This document shows, piece by piece, positions 1-7,666 of a DNA stretch of 12,329 nucleotides. Position numbers and translations under genes: made by a program. Each line of letters opens with the position of its first letter. Positions within the stretch are counted from its first letter, which is position 1. Under the pieces are notes generated by a model. It searched no databases. It was not told where the DNA came from and saw nothing but the letters and a program-made list of their open reading frames with translations. The stretch is taken from the NCBI GenBank assembly GCA_011380105.1, contig DRZW01000067.1:1-12329 (forward strand). The letters are read 5' to 3'. Source of the DNA: Halothiobacillaceae bacterium. GTDB lineage: Bacteria > Pseudomonadota > Gammaproteobacteria > Halothiobacillales > Halothiobacillaceae.

Positions 1-1288
1 GATATGCACCAATATGCTGGGTAATCCCACCGGCCTCACCGGCGGAAACTTTGGCGCGGCGAATATGATCAAGCAAGGAGGTCTTACCGTGATCGACGTG
101 ACCCATAACGGTCACAACCGGAGGACGGGTCTTCTCATCGCTCTGTTCGACTGCGGCAAGCGCTTCATCTTCAAGGGCGTTTTCAGACTGAGCTTTTGCC
201 TTGTGGCCCATCTCTTCAACAATCAGTATGGCGGTATCCTGATCCAACACCTGGTTGATGGTGGCCATCACGCCCATGTTGAACAGAACCTTGACCACAT
301 CAACGCCCTTGACCGCCATGCGTTGCGCAAGATCGGTCACCGAAATCGATTCCGGCACCTCAACCTCTCGCACTATCGGAGCCGTTGGCTTCTCGAAATT
401 GTGTTTATTAGCGACTTCGGCCGGTGTTTTACCACTACCTTTTTTGCCTTTGGCTTTGCGCTTGCGACGCCCGGCGGCCGCGTCACCAAAACTCAGCTCT
501 TGGCGGCCACCGCTTTCTTCACGCGCCCGACGGCCTTTGCCACCATGTTTGGCACGCTTTCTCTCAGTTTTTTCGTCGAGAGACTCAACCGGAATACCAG
601 GAGCTTCATCAGGCATGGCCACAATGCGAAGCCGTGATTTTCTCTTAGCCGGAGATTTATCGTCATCTTCGCTGGTAGCTTTATCAGATTCCGCTTTGGT
701 TTCAGGCTGTTTATCGCCGGCTTGCTCTGTTTTCGCTTTATCGGCCGGTTCTGAGTCTGTCGAGGCAACGTTAACTTGGTCAACAGCTTCGGCTTTTTGT
801 TGTGTGTTTTGATCTTCGGGCTTTTCCTGTTTTGCAGCGGGCTGATCCGCCTGCTCGGTTGAGGCCGATGGCGATTTTACTGGTTTTTCTTGTTCGACAA
901 CTGGCTGGTCTTGCTCCTTAGCAGATTCAGGCTTCGAGGTAGTCGCTGTTGGCTGCTTTTGACTGGTTGCCGGCTCTGGTTCAGGCTGCTCAAAGACTTT
1001 TTTCCGTCGATATTCAACAGCGACGGTTTTGGATTTACTCCCGCCGCCGAGCTTGATTTCTTGCTGAGAGCGTTTTTTAAGTGAAATGCGCGATCCTGAA
1101 CGTTTTGCACCACCATCCGAGCCACCACGCGCCTTGCGCAAGTGACTGAGCAGCTTCATCTTGTCTTCGTCACTGACACTGGCATCCACAGAGCCAACCG
1201 TGACGCCTGCTTCAGCGAGCTGCTCAAGCAAACGTTCTGGGGTTGCGCCCACTAGTTTTGCCAATTCTTTTACCGTGACCTCGGACAT
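1..1288 (-). CDS. infB: Translation initiation factor IF-2, N-terminal part (cut by window edge)
   Basis: IF2 is the GTPase that brings initiator fMet-tRNA to the 30S subunit and promotes subunit joining. Translating the minus strand from ATG at 1288 gives 429 residues with no stop before the window edge. Residues 1 to about 50 ([13 protein letters not shown]...) are an IF2 N-terminal domain. Next comes a long Lys/Glu/Gln/Ala-rich linker of low complexity (about 75–290), then a second IF2_N-type domain (about 305–365). The G1 P-loop GHVDHGKT lies at 396–403, and the last visible residues, GITQHIGAY (421–429), are the switch I/G2 region. The P-loop position is close to that of E. coli IF2, so the N-terminus is of the long gammaproteobacterial type. 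The start is supported by AGGAG at 1295–1299, 6 nt upstream. The gene lies 97 bp after nusA and is presumably co-transcribed with it. The G3–G5 motifs and tRNA-binding domains lie outside the window. Confidence 0.97.
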   Translation of the reverse strand, partial: MSEVTVKELAKLVGATPERLLEQLAEAGVTVGSVDASVSDEDKMKLLSHLRKARGGSDGGAKRSGSRISLKKRSQQEIKLGGGSKSKTVAVEYRRKKVFEQPEPEPATSQKQPTATTSKPESAKEQDQPVVEQEKPVKSPSASTEQADQPAAKQEKPEDQNTQQKAEAVDQVNVASTDSEPADKAKTEQAGDKQPETKAESDKATSEDDDKSPAKRKSRLRIVAMPDEAPGIPVESLDEKTERKRAKHGGKGRRAREESGGRQELSFGDAAAGRRKRKAKGKKGSGKTPAEVANKHNFEKPTAPIVREVEVPESISVTDLAQRMAVKGVDVVKVLFNMGVMATINQVLDQDTAILIVEEMGHKAKAQSENALEDEALAAVEQSDEKTRPPVVTVMGHVDHGKTSLLDHIRRAKVSAGEAGGITQHIGAY

Positions 1289-1385
1289 TAACGACTCCTG
1301 TGGTCTTGCCTTCAAAATAATTCGTAAACAATATCAGTAAGTTGGCCGCGTTGGTATCAGCCAGCCGACCATCGCGCAAGTGTGG

Positions 1386-2879
1386 TTATGCAAACCATGG
1401 CGCGCGCGCCGCCATAATCAGTTGTCCGGCTTGGGTTTCGTCGACACCCTCGTATTCGCATAACTCATCGATCGATAATTCAGCCAAATCATCCGAGTTA
1501 TTAATACCGGCTGCGCGCAACGCTGCTGCTAATGGCGCAGTCATACCTTCCAAGTCTTCTAGAGCAAGCGCATCGCCCGGTGCCGCCTTATCGCTGCTAG
1601 CGTTATCACCACCGGAAATCGCCTGCACTAACAGGGCATCACGGGCGCGATTCCGCAGCTCTTCTGCGATTTCTTCATCAAATCCTTCAATACTTGTCAG
1701 CTCTTCGCTGGGCACATAAGCAACTTCTTCGAGCGTGGTAAAGCCGGCCTCGACCAGCGCTTCACCGACTTCCTGGTCAACATCCAGCTCAACGACGAAC
1801 TGTTCGAGAGCCTGCTTGGCTTCGGTCTCGCCTTTCTTGAGCGCTTCCTCTTCGCTCATCACATTGATCTGCCAACCGGTCAGTTGACTGGCTAACCGGA
1901 CATTCTGCCCACCGCGGCCAATCGCCTTGGAGAGGTTATCCTCACTGACGGCCACATCCATGCTGCCGGCATCTTCGTCAACGACGATGGATACCACTTC
2001 GGCGGGCGACATGGCATTAATGACAAACTGTGCCGGGTTTTCATCCCAGATAATAATATCAATGCGCTCACCGGCCAGTTCATTGGTGACTGACTGAACC
2101 CGCGAACCACGCATGCCCACGCAGGTGCCGACTGGATCAATCCGAGGGTCCTTGGAAGCCACGGCGATTTTGGCACGCAGACCAGGATCGCGTGATGCGC
2201 TTATCAAATCAATTAGCCCCTGCCCAATTTCTGGCACTTCGAGCTTAAACAGCTCCATCAGAAATTCTGGCGCGGTGCGCGAGACGAAAATCTGCGGACC
2301 GCGTTGCTCGTAGCGCACATCGGTGATGTAACCACGCAGGCGGTCACCGCTACGCACTGATTCACGCGGTATCATTTCATCTCTGGGGATAATAGCCTCA
2401 GCATTACCACCCAAATCCAGAATCACATTACCCCGATCAATGCGCTTAACCTGCCCCATGACCAGCGTACCTTTGCGCTCAAGATAGGCTTCAACCACTT
2501 GCCGGCGCTCGGCCTCGCGCACTTTTTGTACGATAACTTGCTTGGCAGCTTGGGCAGCAATACGCCCGAATTCGACCGATTCAATCTCTTCTTCGATGAT
2601 TTCACCGGGTTGAATATCAGGATTGTCCAACCGGGCAGCCTCTAGAATAATTTCACGCTCAGGATTTTCTGAGGTATCCGCATCAACGACCTTCCAGCGG
2701 CGGAAGGTTCGATAAGAACCGTCCTCGCGACGAATCTCAACACGGGTGTCAATATCCCCACCATGACGCTTACGCGCTGCTTGGGCTAATGCTGCCTCGA
2801 TCGCCTCGAAGATGACCTGGCGCTCAACGCCTTTCTCATTCGAGACCGAATCGACGACAAAAAGTATTTCTTTGCTCAT
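1386..2879 (-). CDS. nusA: Transcription termination/antitermination factor NusA
   Basis: NusA binds RNA polymerase and nascent RNA, and modulates pausing, intrinsic termination and antitermination. The 497-residue product is almost the same length as E. coli NusA (495). The RNAP-binding N-terminal domain covers about 1–125 and an S1 domain about 135–200 (KGTLVMGQVKRIDRGNVILDLG... region). The KH1 loop GMRG is at 255–258 and the KH2 loop GRGG at 321–324. Two acidic helix-hairpin-helix repeats typical of gammaproteobacteria follow at about 365–420 and 435–490. The start at 2879 matches the family N-terminus (MSKEIL.VVD), although its Shine-Dalgarno is weak. The gene begins 21 bp after the rimP stop, consistent with one transcript rimP–nusA–infB. 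In E. coli NusA represses this operon through leader terminators; that this also happens here is inference. Confidence 0.98.
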   Translation of the reverse strand: MSKEILFVVDSVSNEKGVERQVIFEAIEAALAQAARKRHGGDIDTRVEIRREDGSYRTFRRWKVVDADTSENPEREIILEAARLDNPDIQPGEIIEEEIESVEFGRIAAQAAKQVIVQKVREAERRQVVEAYLERKGTLVMGQVKRIDRGNVILDLGGNAEAIIPRDEMIPRESVRSGDRLRGYITDVRYEQRGPQIFVSRTAPEFLMELFKLEVPEIGQGLIDLISASRDPGLRAKIAVASKDPRIDPVGTCVGMRGSRVQSVTNELAGERIDIIIWDENPAQFVINAMSPAEVVSIVVDEDAGSMDVAVSEDNLSKAIGRGGQNVRLASQLTGWQINVMSEEEALKKGETEAKQALEQFVVELDVDQEVGEALVEAGFTTLEEVAYVPSEELTSIEGFDEEIAEELRNRARDALLVQAISGGDNASSDKAAPGDALALEDLEGMTAPLAAALRAAGINNSDDLAELSIDELCEYEGVDETQAGQLIMAARAPWFA

Positions 2880-2900
2880 ATTGCTTAATTATTTGCTCAG

Positions 2901-3407
2901 TTATCGAGCCGCACGGCGCTTTTTCTTACCACGACCCCGTTTTTTATCTTGGAAATCGTATACAAGGTTCGCCTTCTCCACTTCTTCGAAGCGAAACTCC
3001 AACGCCCCTAGATTATCGATAATGACGGTGATATTACCCTCATCATCGACCCCCTCAATCAGACCGGCAAATTTTCGCTGCTGGTTTACCGGTTTGTGCA
3101 AACGCATTTGCACTTTGTGCCCGGCGAAACGGGCAAAATCGTCAGTGCGAAACAAACGGCGCTCGACTCCTGGGGATGAAACCTCCAGCCGATAAGCACC
3201 CGGGAAGGGATCTTCCACGTCTAACACACCTGATAGCGCGTCGCTGATCTCGACGCAGTGATCGAGCGTCAAACCTTCCGGATGATCTACATATACGCAC
3301 AACAGACCGGAAGGGCCGCCGCGAAACTCGCCGCCGACCCATTCAAAACCGAGGTCCTCAACCACCGGTTTTAACATTGCTTCAATTCCTGTCGGTATTG
3401 CCTGCAC
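2901..3407 (-). CDS. rimP: Ribosome maturation factor RimP
   Basis: RimP helps assemble the 30S ribosomal subunit. The product has the family core: PVVEDLGFEWVGGEF near the N-terminus, the conserved VSSPGVERRLF segment in the middle, and a C-terminal Sm-like domain ending in KANLVYDF. It is 168 residues against about 150 in E. coli; the extra length is a strongly basic tail (KKRGRGKKKRRAAR). The start is uncertain. GTG at 3407 has a poor Shine-Dalgarno but gives an N-terminus of family-like length. ATG at 3377 has AGGA at 3387–3390, 9 nt upstream, and would remove 10 residues, leaving the conserved PVVEDLGF block only a few residues from the new start. I keep the GTG because E. coli RimP has about ten residues before the aligned position. 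It is the first gene of the rimP–nusA–infB operon. Confidence 0.95.
   Translation of the reverse strand: MQAIPTGIEAMLKPVVEDLGFEWVGGEFRGGPSGLLCVYVDHPEGLTLDHCVEISDALSGVLDVEDPFPGAYRLEVSSPGVERRLFRTDDFARFAGHKVQMRLHKPVNQQRKFAGLIEGVDDEGNITVIIDNLGALEFRFEEVEKANLVYDFQDKKRGRGKKKRRAAR
3378..3390 (-). promoter_or_regulatory. Internal Shine-Dalgarno that could set an alternative rimP start
   Basis: On the minus strand AGGA (3387–3390) lies 9 nt before an in-frame ATG (3375–3377). This is a better ribosome binding site than anything in front of the GTG at 3407, so translation might begin at either codon. The sequence alone does not decide between them. Confidence 0.35.
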
Positions 3408-3458
3408 TTGTTCTGGTTTTCTCTGTAGGTTGCCCCGTTCAAATCAGACCTCAACCGC

Positions 3459-3475
3459 AAGCGTCAGCGCCGCTT
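3459..3475 (-). repeat. Small hairpin in the rimP leader
   Basis: On the minus strand AAGCG (3475–3471) and CGCTT (3463–3459) can pair around a 7-nt loop, between the U-rich tail of the rod and the rimP start. It is a short stem of uncertain meaning. The rest of 3408–3489 shows no gene or clear signal. Confidence 0.25.
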
Positions 3476-3489
3476 AGCATCTTTCCCGC

Positions 3490-3515
3490 AAATAAATAAA
3501 GCCCCCGTGGAGACT
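3490..3515 (-). terminator. Terminator-like 3' end of the structured RNA
   Basis: The 3' side of the rod (GTCTCC, then GGGGGC at 3506–3501) is followed by TTTATTTATTT (3500–3490). The G-rich strand can close with the upstream GCCCTC (3587–3582). Alternatively it can form a local 6-bp hairpin, AGTCTC with GGGGCT (two G-U pairs). Either form ends in the U-rich tail. The interrupted U-run suggests partial rather than complete termination, which would let rimP be transcribed by readthrough. Confidence 0.45.
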
Positions 3516-3612
3516 AGATAAGGATTAGTGAATGTCGTCTTCCATAATCAGAACAACATTCAGAGTAATCCTGTCTCCCTTGAGGGCCCGACATTATGCA
3601 TCAATCGCGGGA
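3490..3612 (-). ncRNA. Candidate structured RNA: small RNA or leader/attenuator of the rimP operon
   Basis: Read on the minus strand, this stretch folds into one long imperfect rod. Stem 1 pairs 3587–3582 with 3506–3501 (GCCCTC/GGGGGC, one G-U). Stem 2 pairs 3578–3573 with 3514–3509 (GGAGAC/GTCTCC, perfect). Stem 3 pairs 3572–3566 with 3527–3521 (AGGATTA/TAATCCT, perfect). Stem 4 pairs 3561–3553 with 3538–3530 (GAATGTTGT/ACGACATTC, one G-U). That is 28 base pairs with small internal loops, a 6-nt bulge (3520–3515) and a terminal loop of about 14 nt. The rod is followed directly by TTTATTTATTT (3500–3490). A strong promoter lies just upstream. No ORF or tRNA fits. The predicted transcript is about 120 nt. 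It resembles 6S RNA in being a long bulged duplex, but it is shorter and I see no sequence match to 6S, 4.5S or Rsm/Csr RNAs. A leader attenuator for rimP–nusA–infB is equally possible. Confidence 0.6.
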
Positions 3613-3617
3613 TTAGG

Positions 3618-3646
3618 AATATAAGAATCTTCGGGGCAAATGTCAA
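3618..3646 (-). promoter_or_regulatory. Near-consensus sigma-70 promoter reading toward rimP
   Basis: On the minus strand a perfect -35 TTGACA (3646–3641) and a -10 TATATT (3623–3618) are separated by exactly 17 bp. Initiation is expected near 3610–3612. This is the best housekeeping promoter in the window. It lies 37 bp after the dnaJ stop and drives the structured RNA and, by readthrough, probably rimP–nusA–infB. No other promoter of similar quality was seen between here and rimP. Confidence 0.75.
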
Positions 3647-3682
3647 TGCAAATCAACCCTGACCCTATGAAACACCGTGGTT

Positions 3683-4840
3683 TTAATCGCCCCGTAGGTC
3701 ATCGAAGAACTTTTTAACCGAGTCAAAGAACGAGTGCTGCTTCGGTCGGTGTTTGGCTGCATACGAGGCGGTACCGTCCGGGTCTAGTGAGCGTTCGAAT
3801 GCTTCGAGCAACTCTTTTTGCTCGCGGTTGAGGTTAACCGGGGTTTCTACATGCACGGTGACCAAAAGATCACCCCGCGGACCTCCACGAACCGGGCTTA
3901 CTCCTTTACCACGCAGACGGAAGACTCTGCCGGTTTGGGTTTCTGCGGGAATTTTTAAGTTAACGCGACCGTTAAGTGTCGGCACTTCAATCTCACCACC
4001 CAAAGCGGCCGTGGCAAATGAAATGGGCATATCGCAGGTTAAGTCGGCACCTTTGCGCTTAAATAATGGATGTGGTTTGATCTCAATTGCCACATATAAA
4101 TCCCCCGGTGGGCCGCCTTTCTCCCCCGGTTGGCCTTCACCAGAATGACGGATCCGATCACCAGTATCCACCCCTGGCGGAATTTTGATCGACAGGGTTT
4201 TTTTGGTTTCAACCCGACCAGTGCCGCCGCAATCTCGGCAGGGATCTTCTAAGATTTGGCCTTCACCGCCACAATCCGGGCAAGGTTGCTGAATAGAGAA
4301 AAAGCCTTGCTGAATGCGCACAACACCGCGTCCATGGCAGGTGGTACAGGTTTTTCTACCCGTGCCCGGCTTCGCACCGCTGCCGTTGCAGGTTTCGCAG
4401 GTTTTGGTGGTCGGGATCTGGATCTCGACGGTGGTGCCGTTAACCGCCTCTTCCAAACTAAGGCGCAGGTTGTATTGCAGATCAGCCCCACGCGCCGCAC
4501 CGCCACGAGCGCGGCCGCCGCCGAAAATATCACCGAACACATCGCCGAAGATATCGGAGAACCCAGCACCAGCACCGCCACCAAAACCGCCACCAAAACC
4601 GCCACCGGCTTGGCCATCTACTCCAGCATGACCAAATTGATCATAGGCAGCGCGTTTTTGTGGATTTGAGAGGACTTCAAAGGCTTCTTTTGCTTCTTTA
4701 AAACGCGCTTCTGCCTGATCATCGCCCGGATTACGATCCGGGTGATATTTCATTGCCATCTTGCGATAAGCTTTTTTTAGCTCATCTGCCGAGGCGTTTT
4801 TGCTCACCCCGAGCACTTCATAGTAATCTCGTTTAGCCAT
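3683..4840 (-). CDS. dnaJ: Chaperone protein DnaJ (Hsp40)
   Basis: DnaJ is the Hsp40 co-chaperone that delivers unfolded clients to DnaK and stimulates its ATPase. From ATG at 4840 it is 385 residues (E. coli 376). The J-domain has HPD at 33–35. A Gly/Phe-rich region follows (about 78–110), with Asp-Ile/Val-Phe (DIF/DVF) motifs. The zinc-binding domain has four CxxCxGxG repeats, with Cys pairs at 148/151, 165/168, 187/190 and 201/204. The C-terminal client-binding domains follow, so this is a complete type I DnaJ. An upstream in-frame ATG at 4861 would add MRHLRDI, but the family N-terminus [11 protein letters not shown] and a GAGAG ribosome binding site (4846–4850, 5-nt spacing) favour 4840. 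It follows dnaK by 162 bp containing hairpins. No clear terminator lies after it, so some transcripts may run on toward rimP. Confidence 0.97.
   Translation of the reverse strand: MAKRDYYEVLGVSKNASADELKKAYRKMAMKYHPDRNPGDDQAEARFKEAKEAFEVLSNPQKRAAYDQFGHAGVDGQAGGGFGGGFGGGAGAGFSDIFGDVFGDIFGGGRARGGAARGADLQYNLRLSLEEAVNGTTVEIQIPTTKTCETCNGSGAKPGTGRKTCTTCHGRGVVRIQQGFFSIQQPCPDCGGEGQILEDPCRDCGGTGRVETKKTLSIKIPPGVDTGDRIRHSGEGQPGEKGGPPGDLYVAIEIKPHPLFKRKGADLTCDMPISFATAALGGEIEVPTLNGRVNLKIPAETQTGRVFRLRGKGVSPVRGGPRGDLLVTVHVETPVNLNREQKELLEAFERSLDPDGTASYAAKHRPKQHSFFDSVKKFFDDLRGD
4574..4606 (-). repeat. 12-bp tandem repeat encoding the DnaJ Gly/Phe segment
   Basis: The plus-strand unit ACCGCCACCAAA occurs at 4574–4585 and 4586–4597, with a partial third copy at 4598–4606. 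Being 12 bp, the unit keeps the reading frame and encodes GGGF blocks of the DnaJ Gly/Phe linker. Copy number could vary by slippage without breaking the gene. Confidence 0.7.
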
Positions 4841-4866
4841 AATATCTCTCAAATGGCGCAAGTGTT

Positions 4867-4886
4867 CCCCCGGCTAAAGCCGGGAA
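4867..4886 (-). repeat. GC-rich hairpin in the dnaJ leader
   Basis: On the minus strand CCCGGC (4884–4879) and GCCGGG (4874–4869) form a 6-bp stem around TTTA, about 27 nt before the dnaJ start codon. It has no U-run after it, so it is unlikely to be a terminator. It could mark an RNA processing site or protect the 5' end of a dnaJ message; that is inference. Confidence 0.5.
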
Positions 4887-4910
4887 AATTCACGATAATG
4901 CAAACAAAGC

Positions 4911-4940
4911 ACGGGTCAGCGCGGTTACCCGGCGACCCGT
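4911..4940 (-). repeat. Hairpin with GNRA-type loop between dnaK and dnaJ
   Basis: On the minus strand ACGGGTC (4940–4934) pairs with GACCCGT (4917–4911), 7 perfect bp. Inside it CGG and CCG close a GTAA tetraloop of the stable GNRA type. No U-run follows. It stands between the dnaK terminator and the dnaJ leader hairpin, so the dnaK–dnaJ transcript carries three consecutive hairpins. Confidence 0.5.
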
Positions 4941-4956
4941 TTATTTAACTGGTACC

Positions 4957-4985
4957 GAAAAAGCGGCAGTGATTATACCGCCGCT
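4957..4985 (-). terminator. Probable intrinsic terminator after dnaK
   Basis: On the minus strand AGCGGC (4985–4980) pairs with GCCGCT (4967–4962), with a possible extra G-U pair, and is followed by five T residues (4962–4958, the first being the last base of the stem). It starts 18 nt after the dnaK stop. It is likely a partial terminator that lowers dnaJ relative to dnaK, because no separate dnaJ promoter of good quality is visible. Confidence 0.65.
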
Positions 4986-5002
4986 CTTAACATCAGGCTC
5001 GA

Positions 5003-6928
5003 TCAGCTTTTCTTGGTATCGTCGTCTTTGACTTCTTCAAACTCAGCATCGACCACATCATCGTCCGCCTTGGACTGCTGACCTTCAGCCGATTGATCGC
5101 TGCCTGAACCGGCTTGCTGTGCTTTTTGCATGACCGTCTGCGATGCCTGTGATAACGCCTGAATCTTGGCTTCGATATCAGCTTTATCATCGCCCTTCAT
5201 CGCTTCGCGCAGCGCTTTAATGGCATCAGTGACCGGCTTTTTATCATCTTCGGTCAATGCATCACCGGCATCCTTGAGTGTCGTTTCTACGGTGTGGATC
5301 ATGCTATCGCCTTTGTTGCGGGTTTCGACCAGCTCTTTGAGCTTTTTGTCTTCATCCGCGTGAGCTGCGGCATCATCAATCATTTTCTGAATTTCCTCTT
5401 CAGACAAACCAGAGCTGGCTTTGATCACAATCTTCTGTTCGCGCCCGGTGCCTTTATCCTTGGCTGAGACGTTAAGAATGCCGTTAGCGTCGATATCAAA
5501 GGTCACTTCAATCTGCGGCACACCACGCGGAGCTGGTGGAATTTCGGTTAGATCAAACCGGCCCAGCGATTTATTGCCTGAAGCAATTTCCCGCTCACCC
5601 TGCAGCACATGTACCGTCACAGCGGTTTGGTTGTCTTCTGCAGTGGAGAAGATTTGGCTCGCCTTAGTGGGGATCGTGGTGTTCTTTTCGATCAGCTTGG
5701 TCATCACCCCGCCCATGGTCTCAATACCTAAAGACAGCGGTGTGACATCAAGCAGCAAGACATCACTAACCCCACCGGATAGCACGCCACCCTGCACGGC
5801 TGCACCAATAGCAACGGCCTCATCAGGGTTCACGTCTTTACGCGGATCCTTGCCAAAGAACTCGGCCACCGAATCACGCACTTTCGGCATCCGGGTCTGG
5901 CCACCAACCAAGATGACATCATCCACTTCAGATGCAGATAAACCGGCATCCTTTAGCGCCACCTTGCACGGCTCGATGGTGCGTTCGATCAGATCTGCCA
6001 CCAGAGATTCGAGCTTGGCTCGGGTGATTTTGACGTTCATGTGTTTCGGGCCTGACTGATCAGCCGTTATATAGGGCAGATTCACATCGGTCTGCTCTGT
6101 GGATGAAAGCTCGATTTTGGCTTTCTCCGCTGCTTCCTTGAGACGCTGCATCGCCAGGGAGTCGTTGGAAAGATCCACACCCTGCTCGTTTTTGAATTCA
6201 TCGACGAGATAATCGATCAACCGGTTATCGAAGTCCTCGCCACCCAAGAAGGTATCGCCGTTGGTAGACAGAACTTCGAACTGTTTTTCACCGTCTAGGT
6301 CAGCCACTTCGATAATAGAAACATCGAAGGTACCGCCGCCAAGATCGTATACGGCAATCTTGCGGTCGCCGCCACCTTTTTTGTCCATGCCGTAGGCCAG
6401 CGCAGCCGCGGTCGGCTCGTTGATAATCCGCTTGACCTCTAAACCGGCAATCCGACCGGCATCCTTAGTAGCTTGGCGCTGGCTATCATTAAAGTATGCC
6501 GGCACGGTGATAACCGCTTCGGTCACCTCCTCGCCCAGATAAGCCTCAACGTCCTTCTTAATTTTCATCAAAACGCGAGCCGAGACCTCCGGCGGCGCCA
6601 TTTTTTTACCATTGACTTCTACCCAAGCATCACCGTTATCGGCCTTAACGATTTTAAAGGGCATCAATTTGATGTCCTTTTGCACTTCGTCTTCTTCAAA
6701 GCGACGACCGATCAGACGTTTGACGGCATATAGGGTGTTTTCAGGGTTAGTCACCGCTTGGCGTTTGGCCGGCTGACCAACTAATACCTCACCATCATTG
6801 GTGTATGCGACTACTGAAGGGGTTGTGCGTGCGCCTTCGGCGTTTTCTAAAACCTTGCCGGATTTGCCATCCATTACGGCAACACAAGAATTTGTGGTGC
6901 CTAAATCAATACCGATTATTTTACCCAT
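5003..6928 (-). CDS. dnaK: Molecular chaperone DnaK (Hsp70)
   Basis: DnaK is the ATP-driven Hsp70 that binds and releases exposed hydrophobic segments, working with DnaJ and GrpE. The product is 641 residues (E. coli 638). In the nucleotide-binding domain, phosphate-1 DLGTTNS is at 8–14, the catalytic Lys at 70 (AVKRLIGR), and phosphate-2 DLGGGTFD at 195–202, with Thr200 matching the E. coli autophosphorylation site. The interdomain linker [12 protein letters not shown] begins at about 390. The substrate-binding beta domain and helical lid follow, ending in the EEVKD-type tail ([11 protein letters not shown]). The start at 6928 has AGGAG at 6936–6940 with 7-nt spacing. It has its own sigma-32-like promoter, follows grpE by 137 bp, and is followed by a terminator-like hairpin. 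Confidence 0.99.
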   Translation of the reverse strand: MGKIIGIDLGTTNSCVAVMDGKSGKVLENAEGARTTPSVVAYTNDGEVLVGQPAKRQAVTNPENTLYAVKRLIGRRFEEDEVQKDIKLMPFKIVKADNGDAWVEVNGKKMAPPEVSARVLMKIKKDVEAYLGEEVTEAVITVPAYFNDSQRQATKDAGRIAGLEVKRIINEPTAAALAYGMDKKGGGDRKIAVYDLGGGTFDVSIIEVADLDGEKQFEVLSTNGDTFLGGEDFDNRLIDYLVDEFKNEQGVDLSNDSLAMQRLKEAAEKAKIELSSTEQTDVNLPYITADQSGPKHMNVKITRAKLESLVADLIERTIEPCKVALKDAGLSASEVDDVILVGGQTRMPKVRDSVAEFFGKDPRKDVNPDEAVAIGAAVQGGVLSGGVSDVLLLDVTPLSLGIETMGGVMTKLIEKNTTIPTKASQIFSTAEDNQTAVTVHVLQGEREIASGNKSLGRFDLTEIPPAPRGVPQIEVTFDIDANGILNVSAKDKGTGREQKIVIKASSGLSEEEIQKMIDDAAAHADEDKKLKELVETRNKGDSMIHTVETTLKDAGDALTEDDKKPVTDAIKALREAMKGDDKADIEAKIQALSQASQTVMQKAQQAGSGSDQSAEGQQSKADDDVVDAEFEEVKDDDTKKS

Positions 6929-6962
6929 AATCTTGCTCCTAAATATTTATTTGAAATTTGTT

Positions 6963-6986
6963 AAGCGGGTTGATCTAACCCGGCTT
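6963..6986 (-). repeat. Hairpin in the dnaK 5' untranslated region
   Basis: On the minus strand CGGGTT and AACCCG form a 6-bp stem around a short loop, extended by AAG/CTT across a one-base bulge. It lies just after the start site predicted for the sigma-32-like promoter and 34 nt before the dnaK start codon, so it would sit near the 5' end of that message. No U-run follows, and it does not cover the ribosome binding site, so I do not call it a terminator or a thermosensor. Confidence 0.45.
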
Positions 6987-7004
6987 TCGTCTTGTTGCTA
7001 TCAG

Positions 7005-7032
7005 TTGTGGGGTGGATTCTGGTTTTTTCAAG
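7005..7032 (-). promoter_or_regulatory. Sigma-32-type heat-shock promoter for dnaK
   Basis: On the minus strand CTTGAAA (7032–7026) and CCCCACAA (7012–7005) are separated by 13 bp. The E. coli sigma-32 consensus is CTTGAAA, a 13–15 bp spacer, then CCCCATNT; here the -35 is perfect and the -10 keeps CCCCA. It lies in the grpE–dnaK gap, 77 bp upstream of the dnaK start, and would give dnaK–dnaJ a heat-shock promoter of its own. Confidence 0.68.
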
Positions 7033-7066
7033 ACAATTTACAGCTCACAACTGTTATCATTCCAAT

Positions 7067-7666
7067 TTATGACTTGGAAACTACTACCAGCGCCGGGCGC
7101 ACAACACGATCATTTAGCAAATAGCCCTTCTGCATTACCCCGATCACATGATCAGGTTCGCCCTCATGCGGTTGTACGCTCATGGCCTGATGCTGGTCGG
7201 GATTGAATTTTTCACCCATGGGATCAACAGGCTTCACTCCATGTTTTTCCAGCGTCTGGATCAGCATCTTCAAAGTAATTTCATCGCCTTCGCGGATTTT
7301 TTCTAATGTCGCGCCTTCTTTACTAGCCGCATCAATGCCCAGTTCCAGTGAATCCACCACCGGCAGCAAAGCTTCCACAAAACGCTCAAGCGCGAACTTA
7401 CGCGCCGATTGAATATCTTTCTCAACGCGGCGGCGAAGATTTTCCATGTCAGCATGTACCCGCAGCAGCTCTTGTTCTTTTTCCTCTAGTGCTGCTTTTA
7501 ATTTAGCAACCTCGTCTTCATCACTTTGCTCTGCAGCGTTCTGATCATTTGTCTCCAATTCGCCCTCTACAGGCTCGCCTTGGGTTGAAACAGACTCGTA
7601 GGCCTGCTCCGCGCGCTGCTGCTCTGCGGTTTGTTGCTTTCCTTCTTCTACAGGCTTATCACTCAT
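7067..7666 (-). CDS. grpE: Nucleotide exchange factor GrpE
   Basis: GrpE is the dimeric exchange factor that releases ADP from DnaK. The product is 199 residues (E. coli 197). An acidic, Gln-rich disordered N-terminus (1–50) is followed by a long coiled-coil helix (about 52–100, ELLRVHADMENLRRRVEKD), a short helical bundle, and the C-terminal beta domain. That domain carries the family signature from VDPMGEKFNPDQHQAM to VIGVMQKGYLLNDRVVRPALVVV. The start at 7666 has AGGAG at 7672–7676 with 5-nt spacing. It lies between hrcA and dnaK in the same orientation, with a sigma-32-like promoter in front. Confidence 0.97.
   Translation of the reverse strand: MSDKPVEEGKQQTAEQQRAEQAYESVSTQGEPVEGELETNDQNAAEQSDEDEVAKLKAALEEKEQELLRVHADMENLRRRVEKDIQSARKFALERFVEALLPVVDSLELGIDAASKEGATLEKIREGDEITLKMLIQTLEKHGVKPVDPMGEKFNPDQHQAMSVQPHEGEPDHVIGVMQKGYLLNDRVVRPALVVVSKS

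Noticed and set aside
14..812. Two long plus-strand ORFs (207 and 185 codons) overlapping each other
   Set aside because: They lie antisense to infB, which is certain from its motifs; the translations show no recognisable domain and there is no ribosome binding site.
3431..3450. GTTCAAATC resembling a tRNA T-loop, at the place where a tRNA often precedes rimP
   Set aside because: The flanking bases (CCCC and CAGACC) cannot form a T-stem and no acceptor, D or anticodon arm is present.
4256..4669. 137-codon plus-strand ORF over dnaJ, rich in Ala/Thr/Lys
   Set aside because: It is the shadow of the repetitive Gly-rich and zinc-finger coding region of dnaJ on the other strand.
4972..4977. TATAAT on the minus strand between dnaK and dnaJ, possible dnaJ promoter
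   Set aside because: It lies in the loop of the dnaK terminator and has no -35-like hexamer at a suitable distance.
5421..6059. 212-codon plus-strand ORF over dnaK
   Set aside because: Antisense shadow of a highly conserved gene; no domain or start signal seen.
6963..6986. dnaK leader hairpin as an RNA thermometer
   Set aside because: The stem does not include or cover the AGGAG site at 6936–6940 and there is no ROSE or fourU pattern.
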